A stretch of 36,692 nt of DNA from assembly GCF_015356865.1 (NCBI RefSeq), contig NZ_JAAFZA010000096.1, forward strand, positions 1 through 36,692. Reading direction: 5' to 3'. The DNA is from Catenulispora pinisilvae. Lineage in GTDB: Bacteria; Actinomycetota; Actinomycetes; Streptomycetales; Catenulisporaceae. Of this stretch, positions 1 to 8,444 are shown piece after piece. Numbering within the stretch: position 1 is the stretch's first letter; each line of letters begins with the position of its first letter. The notes below the pieces were generated by a model. That model saw only the letters and a list, made by a program, of their open reading frames with translations, ran no database searches and was not told the DNA's origin. Position numbers and translations under genes: made by a program.

Positions 1-33
1 CAACAAACCCAGCCCCCAACAAACCCAGCTCCC
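1..33. repeat. Short direct repeat at window start
   Basis: CAACAAACCCAGC is present twice in tandem, in units of 16-17 bases (1-16 and 17-33). The surrounding stretch up to 120 shows no convincing gene; it lies downstream of the - strand gene ending at 229. Confidence 0.6.
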
Positions 34-120
34 AACGGATCCCGCCCGCCGACCAGCGCGGCGCGAACTACCGAGCAAACGTTGCCGTCGCCTGACACAG
101 CACCAGCTCCCAGAAGACCA

Positions 121-152
121 AGTCGGCGGCACCGAATCCGGTGCCGCCGACT
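121..152 (-). terminator. Perfect 14-bp stem hairpin, likely terminator
   Basis: Left arm 121-134 (AGTCGGCGGCACCG) pairs perfectly with 139-152 around a four-base AATC loop. There is no U-run, as is usual for actinobacterial terminators. It lies 77 bases past the stop of the DUF1906/CWB2 gene on the - strand and can work in either direction. Confidence 0.75.
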
Positions 153-156
153 CAAG

Positions 157-206
157 CCATGCCGTTCCACAAGCTCTCAAACCATGCCGTTCCGCAGGCC
201 TTCAAG
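157..206. repeat. Two 25-base tandem units downstream of the CWB2 gene
   Basis: CCATGCCGTTCC begins both units (157-181 and 182-206), which differ at a few positions. Immediately beside them GCCCTAC occurs at 206-212, 218-224 and 226-232, the last containing the complement of the gene's TAG stop. The unit is short and local, consistent with slippage duplication. Confidence 0.6.
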
Positions 207-228
207 CCCTACCGCCCGCCCTACCGCC

Positions 229-2115
229 CTACAGGCTGTTGAACACCCCGTTCGAGATCGCGGCGGTGCCGCCGAGCACCACGCCGACCTCGATCGAGCC
301 GCCGGCTTCCTCGGCGTTGAGGAAGCCGCGGGTGGCGGGGGCCAGGCTGGTGGGCTCGGTCAGGAGCAGGGGACCGTCCAGGGTGGCCATCGCGGCGCCG
401 CCGGACAGGGCGTCGGCCCACTGGACGCCGGTGGCGACGCCGTACATGTGGGGCGTGCCGGTGGCGCCGAAGAACTGGTGGGCCACCAGGGCCGCGGTTT
501 CGTAGCGGGTGGCGCCGACCAGGCCGTCCAGCTTCAGGTTGCCGGCCGGGACGGTCGCCGCGCCGAGGGTCTTGGCCGCGGTGTTGGCCGCGCCGCCGAC
601 CGGGTAGACGTTGGCGCCCGCCGGGGTGCCGGCCCACTGGTGCAGGAAGGTCGAGGTGGCCGGCGGCATCTGGGTGCCGTTGGTCAGGACCAGGACGGTG
701 TCCGGGGTCGCGCCGGCGGCCGTGCCCGCGGCGAGGGCGTCCGGGAAGTCCTTCGCGGTGGCCAGCAGGACGCGCTGCACTGCCGGGTGGCCGCCGGAGT
801 CCTTCATGTCGCCGGCCATCTGCTGGGCGATCGCCACCGAGGTGCTGAAGCGGTCCGGGCCGGCCACGCGGACCGGGTTGAAGCCCAGCTTCTGCACGGC
901 CGTGGCCACCGCCGGGGACAGGGCCTGGTTGCCGCCCAGGAGGTAGACCGGGGAACCGGGGGCCAGGGTGCGCCTCAGCTCGTTGGCCGTCGCCGGGTTC
1001 AGGGACTTCGTCTCGGTCAGCAGCAGCGGGCCGCTGTCGTGGGCGGCCAGGGCGGAGCCGCCCAGGGCGTCCGCGAACTGGTCCGACCGGCTCAGGACCG
1101 CGCTCTTGGCCAGCGGGCGCTTGTCGGCCGGGGCGTAGAAGTCGGCCTGGTTGTCGGTGGTGGTCGGCCACAGCTTCTGGGAGACCGCGACCGCGGTGCC
1201 GATGCGGTCGTTGCCGGCCCAGCGGACGGCGTGCACCTGCGAGGGGTCGAGGGTGACGTGGGACGTCGGCGAGAGGTCGACGTCGTCCTCGTCGACCTGG
1301 ATCGCCGGCGAGGAGCCGTACTGCCGGTTCACGTCGAGGAAGTACTGGTGGACGCGCTGGTGCTTGGCCCAGTCGGTGGCCGGGACGTACGGGTCGTTCG
1401 TCGTGGCGTTGAAGTTCGCCTGGTCCGACGTGGTGCCGGAGATGTCGACCGCGGAGATCTGGGCGGTCAGCGCCGGGTCGGCGGTCGCGTCGCTGAGCGC
1501 GCTGTGGCCGCTGGCCGGGTTCCCGGACGTGCCGTAGAGACCGAGCTTGAACCCCGTCCCGTTCAACGCGTTTCCGAAGCTCTTGAGGTACGCCACCACC
1601 GCCTTCGCGGTCGCGTCCTCGTGGTAGGGCTCCATGTCGACGAAGATCGTCGTGCCCGGGGCGAAGCCGAGGTTGGTCGCCTTCTGCACCGCGTCGGCGG
1701 CGTCCGTGGTGCCCAGGGCGGTCGGGTCGGCGCCCGCGGCGGTCAGCGTGGGGCCCTGCTGGCCGGCGTAGATGGCCCACATGCCCCAGCCGGTCGCGGC
1801 CTGGTGCGCGACCCAGTCCTTGGTGTAGCCGCCGTCCGTGGGCGGTTTCGGATTCGCGGTGGACGCGCAGTCCTGATCCGGATGATAGGACGCCCCGCCG
1901 ATGTAGACCCCGACGCCCCGGTAGGGCGAGTGGGCGTACCAGTCGTCCATCATCGCCGAGTTCGGGGCGATGCAGGTGTCGAAGCCCTTACCGCTGAAGG
2001 CCGTGTTGGGCGTGGTGCTGGCGGCGTGGGCGCTCGTCGCCCCGATACCGACCAGACCCAGCGATCCCAGCGACGAGGCGGCTATAGCGGACGCGGTCAA
2101 ACGAATGCGCTTCAT
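229..2115 (-). CDS. Secreted glycoside-hydrolase-like (DUF1906) protein with CWB2 repeats
   Basis: A 628-residue exported protein, probably acting at the cell wall. Residues 1-31 form a Sec or Tat-like signal peptide ending SAHA. Residues 44 to about 260 match the Rv2525c-type glycoside-hydrolase-like DUF1906 fold (start GFDTCIAP, then YIGG and FVDMEPY with acidic residues in a barrel). Residues about 295-620 hold three cell-wall-binding 2 repeats, each opening with a motif like AGPDRF and carrying LLLTE and LLGG segments; these bind wall polymers in other Gram-positives. The start at 2115 is chosen because GGAGGGG lies eight bases upstream and the signal peptide follows at once; the frame is open farther upstream but without such signals. 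It lies 89 bases after the histidine kinase stop and may be co-transcribed with it. The enzymatic activity of DUF1906 is unproven. Confidence 0.85.
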   Translation of the reverse strand: MKRIRLTASAIAASSLGSLGLVGIGATSAHAASTTPNTAFSGKGFDTCIAPNSAMMDDWYAHSPYRGVGVYIGGASYHPDQDCASTANPKPPTDGGYTKDWVAHQAATGWGMWAIYAGQQGPTLTAAGADPTALGTTDAADAVQKATNLGFAPGTTIFVDMEPYHEDATAKAVVAYLKSFGNALNGTGFKLGLYGTSGNPASGHSALSDATADPALTAQISAVDISGTTSDQANFNATTNDPYVPATDWAKHQRVHQYFLDVNRQYGSSPAIQVDEDDVDLSPTSHVTLDPSQVHAVRWAGNDRIGTAVAVSQKLWPTTTDNQADFYAPADKRPLAKSAVLSRSDQFADALGGSALAAHDSGPLLLTETKSLNPATANELRRTLAPGSPVYLLGGNQALSPAVATAVQKLGFNPVRVAGPDRFSTSVAIAQQMAGDMKDSGGHPAVQRVLLATAKDFPDALAAGTAAGATPDTVLVLTNGTQMPPATSTFLHQWAGTPAGANVYPVGGAANTAAKTLGAATVPAGNLKLDGLVGATRYETAALVAHQFFGATGTPHMYGVATGVQWADALSGGAAMATLDGPLLLTEPTSLAPATRGFLNAEEAGGSIEVGVVLGGTAAISNGVFNSL

Positions 2116-2204
2116 TACGTGATCCCCTCCGTAGTCCCGACCGACCACCATAGAGGGGCTCATGCGCATCATCGGCCCTACCTCAACAAAGCGCGTAGTA
2201 AAGC

Positions 2205-3365
2205 TCACACCGGGACTGGCAGGTGCATCTCGAACCGGCAGCCGCCGTCGACGTTGCCGACCGTGACAGCGCCCGAATGCGCTTCAGCGATGCCGCGCAC
2301 GATGGCCAGACCCAGCCCGGCCCCGGCGCCGACCGGGCTCTCGACCTCCGGGGTGCGGGCGGCCGTGCCCCGCCACGCCACGTCGAAGACCCGGTCCAGG
2401 TCCTCGCTCGGGATCCCGCCGCAGGCGTCGGTCACGGCCAGCAGCACCTGCGGTTCGCCGTCCCCGGCGGCCGGGAGCAGGTCCGAGGCCTCGATCCGGA
2501 CGGCCCCGTCCTCCGGGGTGTGCCGGATCGCGTTCACCACCAGGTTCGACAGCGCCCGTGACAGTTCCCTGACATCGCCGCGCACCGTGGCCGGGGTGGT
2601 CACCAGGCCGGACAGCTCGATCCCGCGGGCCCGGGCCAGCGGCTGGCCCTCGGCCAGCGCGCCGTCCACCAGGTCCGCCAGCGCCACCGACTCCAGGGTC
2701 AGCCGCAGGGCGCCGGCGTGTATCCGGGACAGCTCGAAGAGGTCGTCGACCATGCCGGCCAGCCGGTCGGCGGCCTGCCGCATCTGCACGTGGTAGCGGG
2801 CCGGGTCGGTGGCGACGCCGTCCTCCAGGGCCTCGGCCATCGCGCGCAGCCCGGCCAGCGGGGTGCGCAGGTCGTGGGAGACCCAGGCGACCAGCTCGCG
2901 CCGGGACCGTTCCAGCGCGCGCTCCCGCTCCCGCGACTCGGCCAGCTTCGCCCGGGTGGCCCGCAGTTCGCGGTCCAGGTCGGCCAGCTCGCCGGTCATC
3001 AGGGCTTTGCCGTTCTGGACCGGGGCCGGGGCGGCGTCGCCCTCGCCGAGGGCCTGCAGGGCGCTGCGCAGCGTGCGGCTGTCGTGGGCCAGGCTGCGGC
3101 CCAGTAAAGCGGCCAGGGCCAGGGTCACCGCGGCACCGGACAGCGAGACGATGACCGAGACCCCGGCGTCGTGCGAGGAGATGAACATCGCCCGCGAGGC
3201 GATCACGATACCGGCGACCACCGCCAGGACCGCGGTCGCGGCCGAGGCGAACAGCGAGGCCCGCAGCGAGCGCCCGCGCAGAGCGCGCAGCGCCAGCCAG
3301 CCGATCAGACAGGCGCCGACCGCGGAGCCGGCGCCCATGGCGATGATCTCCAACTGATCACGCAT
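2205..3365 (-). CDS. Two-component sensor histidine kinase
   Basis: A 386-residue membrane kinase. Three hydrophobic segments lie in residues 5-90 with a very short external part, so it may sense the membrane or an intramembrane partner. A linker/coiled stretch (about 125-155) leads to the HisKA H-box VSHDLRTPL with phospho-accepting His164. The HATPase domain has the N-box NLVVNAIRHTPEDG, the G1-like DACGGIP and the G2 box GAGLGLAIVRGI. It begins inside the last codons of the response regulator (ATGCGTGA, 8-base overlap), so the two are translationally coupled. The signal sensed cannot be told from sequence; the CWB2 gene downstream hints at envelope function (inference). Confidence 0.93.
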   Translation of the reverse strand: MRDQLEIIAMGAGSAVGACLIGWLALRALRGRSLRASLFASAATAVLAVVAGIVIASRAMFISSHDAGVSVIVSLSGAAVTLALAALLGRSLAHDSRTLRSALQALGEGDAAPAPVQNGKALMTGELADLDRELRATRAKLAESRERERALERSRRELVAWVSHDLRTPLAGLRAMAEALEDGVATDPARYHVQMRQAADRLAGMVDDLFELSRIHAGALRLTLESVALADLVDGALAEGQPLARARGIELSGLVTTPATVRGDVRELSRALSNLVVNAIRHTPEDGAVRIEASDLLPAAGDGEPQVLLAVTDACGGIPSEDLDRVFDVAWRGTAARTPEVESPVGAGAGLGLAIVRGIAEAHSGAVTVGNVDGGCRFEMHLPVPV

Positions 3366-4155
3366 CGAGGTCCTCCGGTGCTTCGAGCCGGTAGCCGACT
3401 CCCCAGACGGTGACGATCAGCGACGGCGCGGCCGGATCGGGTTCGATCTTCTCCCGCAGCCGCCGGACATGCACCGTGACGGTCGACTGGTCGCCGAAGG
3501 ACCACCCCCACACCTGCTGCATCAGCTCGGCGCGGCTGAACGCCTGGCCCGGGTTGGCAATCAGGAACGCCAGCAGGTCGAACTCGCGGCCGGTCAGGGC
3601 CAGCGGCTCGCCGGCCAGCCGGGCCTGGTGCGCGGTGAGATCGACCTCCAGCCGGCCCAGGGTCAGCAACTCGGCGGGCTGCGGTGGTCCGGAAGCGCGG
3701 CCCCGGCCGTGCCCCCGGGCCCGGCGCAGCACGCTCCCGGCCCGCAGGACCAGCTCCCGCGGGCTGAACGGCTTGGTGACGTAGTCGTCGGCGCCGACCT
3801 GGAGCCCCAGGATCCGGTCGCCCTCCTCGCCGCGCGCCGTGAGCATGATCACCGGGACCTCGCCGAGCGCCCGGATCCGCTGGTGCACCTCGTAGCCGTC
3901 GAAGCCGGGCAGCATCAGGTCCAGCACCATCAGGTCCGGCAGCCGCTCGGCGGCCGCGGCCACGGCGGCCGGGCCGTCGGCGGCGCGCCGGACGTTGTAG
4001 CCGGCCCGGGTGAGGTAGGCGGCCACGACCTCGGCGACCGTGGCGTCGTCGTCGACGACCAGGACGTCCAGCGGCGGTTCGCCATCCGGGCGGCCGGTGC
4101 CGGATTCGTTGCCATACGTGACAGCCCCGGCGGCCGCGGGTTCCGGCGTGCTCAT
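3358..4155 (-). CDS. OmpR/PhoB-type response regulator
   Basis: A 265-residue DNA-binding regulator. The receiver domain (about 28-145) has acidic pocket D35-D37, phospho-acceptor D79 in VLDLMLPG, and the conserved Lys in VTKPF. A C-terminal winged helix (about 165-260) has GREFDLLAFL and the recognition-helix region STVTVHVRRLREKIE typical of OmpR-family members. Start 4155 is chosen over an upstream in-frame ATG at 4305 because AGGAGG precedes it by 11 bases and the upstream extension is low-complexity. It is the first gene of an RR-HK operon, divergent from the glycosyltransferase operon at 4341, so the 185-base spacer probably holds both promoters. Confidence 0.93.
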   Translation of the reverse strand: MSTPEPAAAGAVTYGNESGTGRPDGEPPLDVLVVDDDATVAEVVAAYLTRAGYNVRRAADGPAAVAAAAERLPDLMVLDLMLPGFDGYEVHQRIRALGEVPVIMLTARGEEGDRILGLQVGADDYVTKPFSPRELVLRAGSVLRRARGHGRGRASGPPQPAELLTLGRLEVDLTAHQARLAGEPLALTGREFDLLAFLIANPGQAFSRAELMQQVWGWSFGDQSTVTVHVRRLREKIEPDPAAPSLIVTVWGVGYRLEAPEDLDA

Positions 4156-4340
4156 CGGTTCGCTGTCCTCCTGGTGGTACCGGTCCGCGGTGGGTGCGGT
4201 GGGTGCGGTCGTGCGGTCGTTGTTACGGTCCAAGGAAACACGGTACGAGGCCCTGATCGGGGCTTTCCACTCCTTACGGATCTGTGACGGCCCGGCGCGG
4301 GGCATCGCCGCGGGCGCCGGTCGGCGGTCAGTCTGAGCGC

Positions 4341-6503
4341 ATGACAGAGGTTGCGGGCCGTGTGCTCATTCCGGCCCCCCGCGAGACGAGCGCGCGCTCG
4401 GCCCGCACCCCCGAGGCGGCGCGGCCGGGCCGGGCCGAACTGACCCGGCTGGCCGTCGCGCTCGCGGCGGTGACGCTGCTGACCATCGGCGTCTATGCGA
4501 TCGTCCGCGTCCACGCTACCTCCGACTTCAGCCATGGCCGCTGGGCTGGAGTGATAATCGGCGTGTTGTTCGCGCTCTACCTCGTCGGCGCGTGGTCGGT
4601 GTCGGGGCTGCGAGTGCGGTGGGCCCGCTGGCTGATCCTCGGCGGCGCGGCGGCGACCCAGATTGTGGCGTTCACCACAGCTCCGCGTTTCTCGGACGAC
4701 CTCTATCGCTACGTCTGGGACGGCCGCGTCCAGGCGGCGGGCATCGACCCCTATCGCTACGTGCCGGTGGCGACCCGCCTAGTCGGCCTGCGCGCCGGAT
4801 CCGGCCTGTTCCCGCCGACCGGCCGCGGGCTCGACCCTTCGCACTGCGTGACGTCCGCGCCGGGCATCACCGCCGGCTGCACCCTGCTGAACCGCCCGCT
4901 CGTGCACACGATCTACCCGCCGGTGGCCGAGGCGTACTACTTCCTCGCGCATTGGTGGGGACCGCGCGGAATCCAGATCTCGGCGGCGGTGCTCGCGATC
5001 GGCGTCACGTTCCTCCTTCTGGCGGGACTCCCGCGGATCGGTATCGACGCCCGCAACGCCGTGCTGTGGGCCTTGTGCCCGACCGTGGCGATCGAGGCGG
5101 GCAACGGCGGCCACGCCGACGTCCTGGCCGTCCTGTTCACCGCCTGCGGGCTCCTGGCGCTGGCCTCGAAGCGGGTCGGTCGCGGCGGCCTCTTCCTGGG
5201 GCTGGGCATCGCGGCGAAGGTGACGCCCGCGCTGGCCGTGCCGGCCGCCCTGCGGCGCCGGCCGCTGCTCTTGCTGGGATCGATCGTCGGCGTGGTGGTA
5301 GGGGTGTATCTGCCGCACATCCTGGCGGTCGGCAGCGGCGTCGAAGGCTTCTTCGGCGGCTACCTGGACGAGGAGGGCTACCAGAGCGGCAGCCGGTTCG
5401 CGCTGCTGGACTCGGTGGTGCCGACGTCGCTGGTGAAGCCGGCGGCGGTGGCCGTCCTGGCGGTGACGGCGATCCTGGTCTGGCGCCTGAGCGATCCCGA
5501 GCGGCCCTGGCACGGCGCGTTGGTGATGGCCGGGGTCGGGTTCCTGGTCACGGCGCCGCCGTTCGCCTGGTACGCCGAGCTGCTGGTCCTCTTCATCGCC
5601 TTCGCGGGCTGGCGGAGCGTCGCGTGGGTCGGGGTGGCGTACGCGGGATACACGGTGCAGCTGGGCGGCACCGCGTTCCAGGGGTATGGCAGTGCTCTGG
5701 TGGCGGTGGCGGCCGTCTACGCGGGCCAGCTGGTTTTCAAGACGCTTCGTGTGCGATCGGCGACAAAGCGTCGCGAAATGACGGTCGCCGCCGAATTCGC
5801 CGACTCCGCCGATCGCGCTGCGGAACTCGTTCTGGACCGTCTGGGCCCGACCGACGTCATCCTGCCGTGCCTCGACGAAGCCGAGGCTCTTCCGTACGTC
5901 CTGTCCCGCATCCCGGCCGGCTACCGGGCCATCGTCGTCGACAACGGCTCCACAGACGGCTCGGCCGAGGTGGCGGCGGCGTTGGGCGCGATGGTCGTGC
6001 ACGAGCCGCGCCGCGGCTTCGGCGCCGCCTGCCACGCGGGCTTGCTCGCCGCCACGGCCGACGTCGTCTGCTTCCTCGACTGCGACGGCTCCTTCGACCC
6101 CGAGGACCTGCCGAAGGTCGCCGACGCGGTCCGTGCCGGGCAGGCCGACCTCGCGCTCGGCCAACGCCGGCCCCTGACCCGCGACGCCTGGCCGCCGCAC
6201 GCCCGGCTGGCCAACCGCCTGCTGGCCCGGCGGATCCGGAGTGAGACCGGCGTGCGGATCCACGATCTCGGGCCGATGCGCGCCGCGCGCCGTGAGGAGT
6301 TGCTGGCGCTGGGGATCCAGGACCGGCGGTTCGGCTATCCGTTGGAGATGGTGCTCAAGGCGGCGGGCGAGGGCTGGCGTATTGCGGAGACCGACGTCCC
6401 GTACGCACCGCGGACCGGCAAGTCGAAGGTGACCGGAACGGTCGGCGGCACCGTCAAAGCCGTCCGCGACATGCGCCGAGTCTGGAGGGCCGCGACCCGA
6501 TGA
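4341..6503 (+). CDS. Membrane GT-C glycosyltransferase fused to a GT2 (polyprenyl-P sugar synthase-like) domain
   Basis: A 720-residue bifunctional-looking enzyme. Residues 1 to about 450 are polytopic, with the early loop FSDDLYRYVWDGR typical of GT-C/GT87 mannosyltransferase-like proteins that use polyprenyl-phosphate sugars. Residues 505-720 form a GT-A, family 2 domain: LPCLDEAEAL, VDNGSTDGS, and the DXD-type DCDGSFDPEDL (D580, D582), as in dolichyl-P-mannose or GtrB-like synthases. A domain that makes a lipid-linked sugar fused to one that spends it would suit channelling (inference). The ATG at 4341 is preferred to one at 4284; no strong ribosome site is visible. Its TGA overlaps the next start (ATGA). 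Sugar and acceptor are unknown. Confidence 0.85.
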   Translation: MTEVAGRVLIPAPRETSARSARTPEAARPGRAELTRLAVALAAVTLLTIGVYAIVRVHATSDFSHGRWAGVIIGVLFALYLVGAWSVSGLRVRWARWLILGGAAATQIVAFTTAPRFSDDLYRYVWDGRVQAAGIDPYRYVPVATRLVGLRAGSGLFPPTGRGLDPSHCVTSAPGITAGCTLLNRPLVHTIYPPVAEAYYFLAHWWGPRGIQISAAVLAIGVTFLLLAGLPRIGIDARNAVLWALCPTVAIEAGNGGHADVLAVLFTACGLLALASKRVGRGGLFLGLGIAAKVTPALAVPAALRRRPLLLLGSIVGVVVGVYLPHILAVGSGVEGFFGGYLDEEGYQSGSRFALLDSVVPTSLVKPAAVAVLAVTAILVWRLSDPERPWHGALVMAGVGFLVTAPPFAWYAELLVLFIAFAGWRSVAWVGVAYAGYTVQLGGTAFQGYGSALVAVAAVYAGQLVFKTLRVRSATKRREMTVAAEFADSADRAAELVLDRLGPTDVILPCLDEAEALPYVLSRIPAGYRAIVVDNGSTDGSAEVAAALGAMVVHEPRRGFGAACHAGLLAATADVVCFLDCDGSFDPEDLPKVADAVRAGQADLALGQRRPLTRDAWPPHARLANRLLARRIRSETGVRIHDLGPMRAARREELLALGIQDRRFGYPLEMVLKAAGEGWRIAETDVPYAPRTGKSKVTGTVGGTVKAVRDMRRVWRAATR

Positions 6504-7156
6504 GCACCCTGATCGTCATCGCGAAGGCGCCGGTCCCGGGCCGGGTGAAGACCCGGCTGACGCCGCCGTTCACCCCGGAGCAGGGGGCCGGGCTGGCCGC
6601 CGCGGCATTGGCCGACACGCTGGAAACCGTTGCCACGGCACGGTTTCGGCGGCGGTTGTTGGCTCTGGACGGAGAGCCGGGGTTGGTCGAGGTGCCGTCG
6701 GGGTTCACCGTCGTTCCGCAAGTCGGCGGCGGTCTGGATCGGCGGCTGGCCGCGGCCTTCGAACAAGCCGCGGCGCTCGATCCCGGTCCCGCGCTCCTCA
6801 TCGGCATGGACACGCCGCAGGTGACCGGTCCGCTCTTGGAAGCGTGCCTGCCCACGTCGTGGGAAGACGCGACCATCGGCTTGGCCGAGGACGGCGGCTT
6901 CTGGTCGCTGGGCTTCCATCGTCCGCGCGAGGTGGAGCTCGATCGGCTGCTGTTCGACGTGCCGATGTCCACGGACACGACCGGGGCCGTGCAGCTCGGC
7001 CGGCTCACCGCGGCGGGCCTCAGGGTGCGGACGCTGCCGGTGTTGCGCGACGTGGACACCATCGCGGACGTGGCCGCCGTCGCCGCCGCGGCTCCCGCGT
7101 CCCGGTTCGCAGCCGCGGCCCACGCCGCGAGCGCCGACCTGCCGGTCCCGGCGTGA
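6500..7156 (+). CDS. TIGR04282/DUF2064 family glycosyltransferase
   Basis: A 218-residue GT-A-fold protein of the family first named from arsenosugar clusters. The N-terminus IVIAKAPVPGRVKTRL (5-20) is the family signature and resembles nucleotidyltransferases such as CofC; IGMDTPQ (101-107) carries the metal-binding Asp, and EDGGFW (130-135) follows. No arsenic gene is nearby, so the arsenosugar name should not be transferred. It overlaps the fusion glycosyltransferase upstream by four bases (ATGA) and the methyltransferase downstream by four (GTGA), so the three proteins are made together and probably act in one pathway. Confidence 0.85.
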   Translation: MSTLIVIAKAPVPGRVKTRLTPPFTPEQGAGLAAAALADTLETVATARFRRRLLALDGEPGLVEVPSGFTVVPQVGGGLDRRLAAAFEQAAALDPGPALLIGMDTPQVTGPLLEACLPTSWEDATIGLAEDGGFWSLGFHRPREVELDRLLFDVPMSTDTTGAVQLGRLTAAGLRVRTLPVLRDVDTIADVAAVAAAAPASRFAAAAHAASADLPVPA

Positions 7157-7869
7157 GCGACGAACGCGCCTGGACCGCCAGCGCGCCCTACGCCCGGGCG
7201 ATCAACGATCCGTCCGCCCGGCTGGTCCTGCACGCCGACACCGGCGAGCACCTGGTGCTCGACGCGGCGAAGTTCAGCGCGCCGCCGGACGCCGTGGACA
7301 AGGCGGTGTTGGACCGCTGTCAGGGCCCGACGCTGGATCTGGGATGCGGGCCGGGCCGGCTGGTCGCCGAGCTCGCCGGGCGCGGCGTGCCGGCGTTGGG
7401 GGTGGACGTGGCGCCGTTCGCGCTGTTGCTGAGCCGGGCCAACGGGGCCAGCGCGCTGCGTCGGTCGATCTTCGACCGGCTGCCGGGCGCGGGCCGCTGG
7501 CCGCACGCGCTGCTGATGGACGGGAACATCGGCATCGGCGGCGATCCGGGGGCGCTGCTGGACCGGCTGCGGACGCTGATCCGGCCCGGCGTGGGGGAGC
7601 TGATCGTCGAGACCGAGGTGGAGGACATCGACCTGCGGTATCGGGTGCGGTTCGGATTCGCCGGCGGTTCGGGCAGCGCTTCTGCCAGCCCTTCGGCCGG
7701 CGTTGCTTCCACCGGCGTTGCTTCCAGAGGTAAGAACGGGGACGAATTCGGTTGGGCCCGCATCGGTTCCGAGGCGCTGATGGCGCTGGCGGTCCCGCTC
7801 GGCTACGTCGCGCGCCACATGTGGACAGCCGACAGCCGCCGCTTCGTAGCGCTCAATTACCTGGGCTAG
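7153..7869 (+). CDS. Class I SAM-dependent methyltransferase
   Basis: A 238-residue methyltransferase. Motif I is LDLGCGPGRL (61-70), followed by the acidic end of beta 2 at VDVAPFAL. The GTG start at 7153 overlaps the TGA of the previous gene (GTGA) and begins a sequence that fits the family; the frame is open farther back only as a shadow of the upstream gene. A low-complexity Ser/Ala/Gly insert near residues 175-195 includes a perfect 15-base in-frame duplication (7697-7711 and 7712-7726), probably a surface loop. Substrate unknown; the operon suggests it decorates the glycoconjugate made by the two glycosyltransferases (inference). Confidence 0.85.
   Translation: MSDERAWTASAPYARAINDPSARLVLHADTGEHLVLDAAKFSAPPDAVDKAVLDRCQGPTLDLGCGPGRLVAELAGRGVPALGVDVAPFALLLSRANGASALRRSIFDRLPGAGRWPHALLMDGNIGIGGDPGALLDRLRTLIRPGVGELIVETEVEDIDLRYRVRFGFAGGSGSASASPSAGVASTGVASRGKNGDEFGWARIGSEALMALAVPLGYVARHMWTADSRRFVALNYLG
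7697..7726. repeat. 15-base perfect tandem duplication within the methyltransferase
   Basis: CCGGCGTTGCTTCCA occurs twice back to back and adds five residues in frame to a low-complexity loop. Confidence 0.8.
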
Positions 7870-7896
7870 CCCACCGGCCGGTTTAGTGTTGCGGAC

Positions 7897-8334
7897 GTGA
7901 TTTCCCCGCAGGACTCTGACCAACCCGACTACTCCGCCACCCCGCTCCCCAAGAAACTCGGCATCAAGCCCGGGCACTACGTGCTCGTCCACGACGCCCC
8001 CGAGGACTTCGATCCGCAGCCGCTGCCCTACGACGTGACCCTGGAGTCGACCGAGGACGGCGGGGTCGGCCCGTATGACGTGATCGTGGCGTTCGCCGGC
8101 GACCGCGCGGCCCTCACCCGGGACTTCGCGACCCTGCCACCGCTGATGGCCAAGAACGGCGCGTTGTGGATGTGCTGGCCGAAGAAGGCCTCGGGCATCG
8201 TGACCGACGTCAGTGAGAGCGTGGTGCGCGAAGACGCGCTCGCCTTGCCGATCGGCCTGGTGGACGTGAAGATCGCGGCGATCGACGCTACGTGGTCCGG
8301 CCTGAAACTGGTCTATCGGCTCGACCGCCGCTGA
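7897..8334 (+). CDS. DUF3052-like protein of unknown function
   Basis: A 145-residue soluble protein, starting with GTG 27 bases after the methyltransferase. It contains KLGIKPGHYV near residues 20-29, PYDVIVAFAGDRA in the middle, and LWMCWPKKASG followed by GLVDVKIAAID and WSGLKLVYRL. This pattern resembles the DUF3052 family of actinobacterial proteins, whose function is not known. It may be the last gene of the glycosyltransferase operon or stand alone. The stop codon sits in the first unit of a 3 x 21-base tandem repeat. Confidence 0.7.
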   Translation: MISPQDSDQPDYSATPLPKKLGIKPGHYVLVHDAPEDFDPQPLPYDVTLESTEDGGVGPYDVIVAFAGDRAALTRDFATLPPLMAKNGALWMCWPKKASGIVTDVSESVVREDALALPIGLVDVKIAAIDATWSGLKLVYRLDRR

Positions 8335-8392
8335 CCCGGTTTCCACCGCCGTCAACCCCGTTTCCACCGCCGCTTCATCCCGTTCCGCCGCC
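8330..8392. repeat. 3 x 21-base tandem repeat spanning the DUF3052 stop codon
   Basis: Units 8330-8350, 8351-8371 and 8372-8392 share the core CCCGTTTCCACCGCC with substitutions (first two 17 of 21 identical). The first contains the TGA stop at 8332-8334. It fills most of the gap to the next gene. Confidence 0.75.
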
Positions 8393-8444
8393 CGGTTCGT
8401 CAGATCCGACATATCGCGAGCGCCGCGCCAGTAGGCTGATACGT

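Noticed and set aside
2116-2204. c-di-AMP (ydaO-type) riboswitch before the wall-protein gene
   Set aside because: Actinobacterial wall-hydrolase genes often have one, but this 89-base spacer is too short and lacks its conserved motifs; the same holds for 26654-26734.
82-2796. 904-codon open frame on the + strand
   Set aside because: It lies antisense to the CWB2 and histidine kinase genes; its Arg/Gly/Val-rich composition is that of a GC-rich shadow frame, with no domain.
6500-7156. Arsenosugar biosynthesis role for the TIGR04282 protein
   Set aside because: No arsenite methyltransferase or radical-SAM arsenosugar genes are nearby; the family is wider than that pathway.
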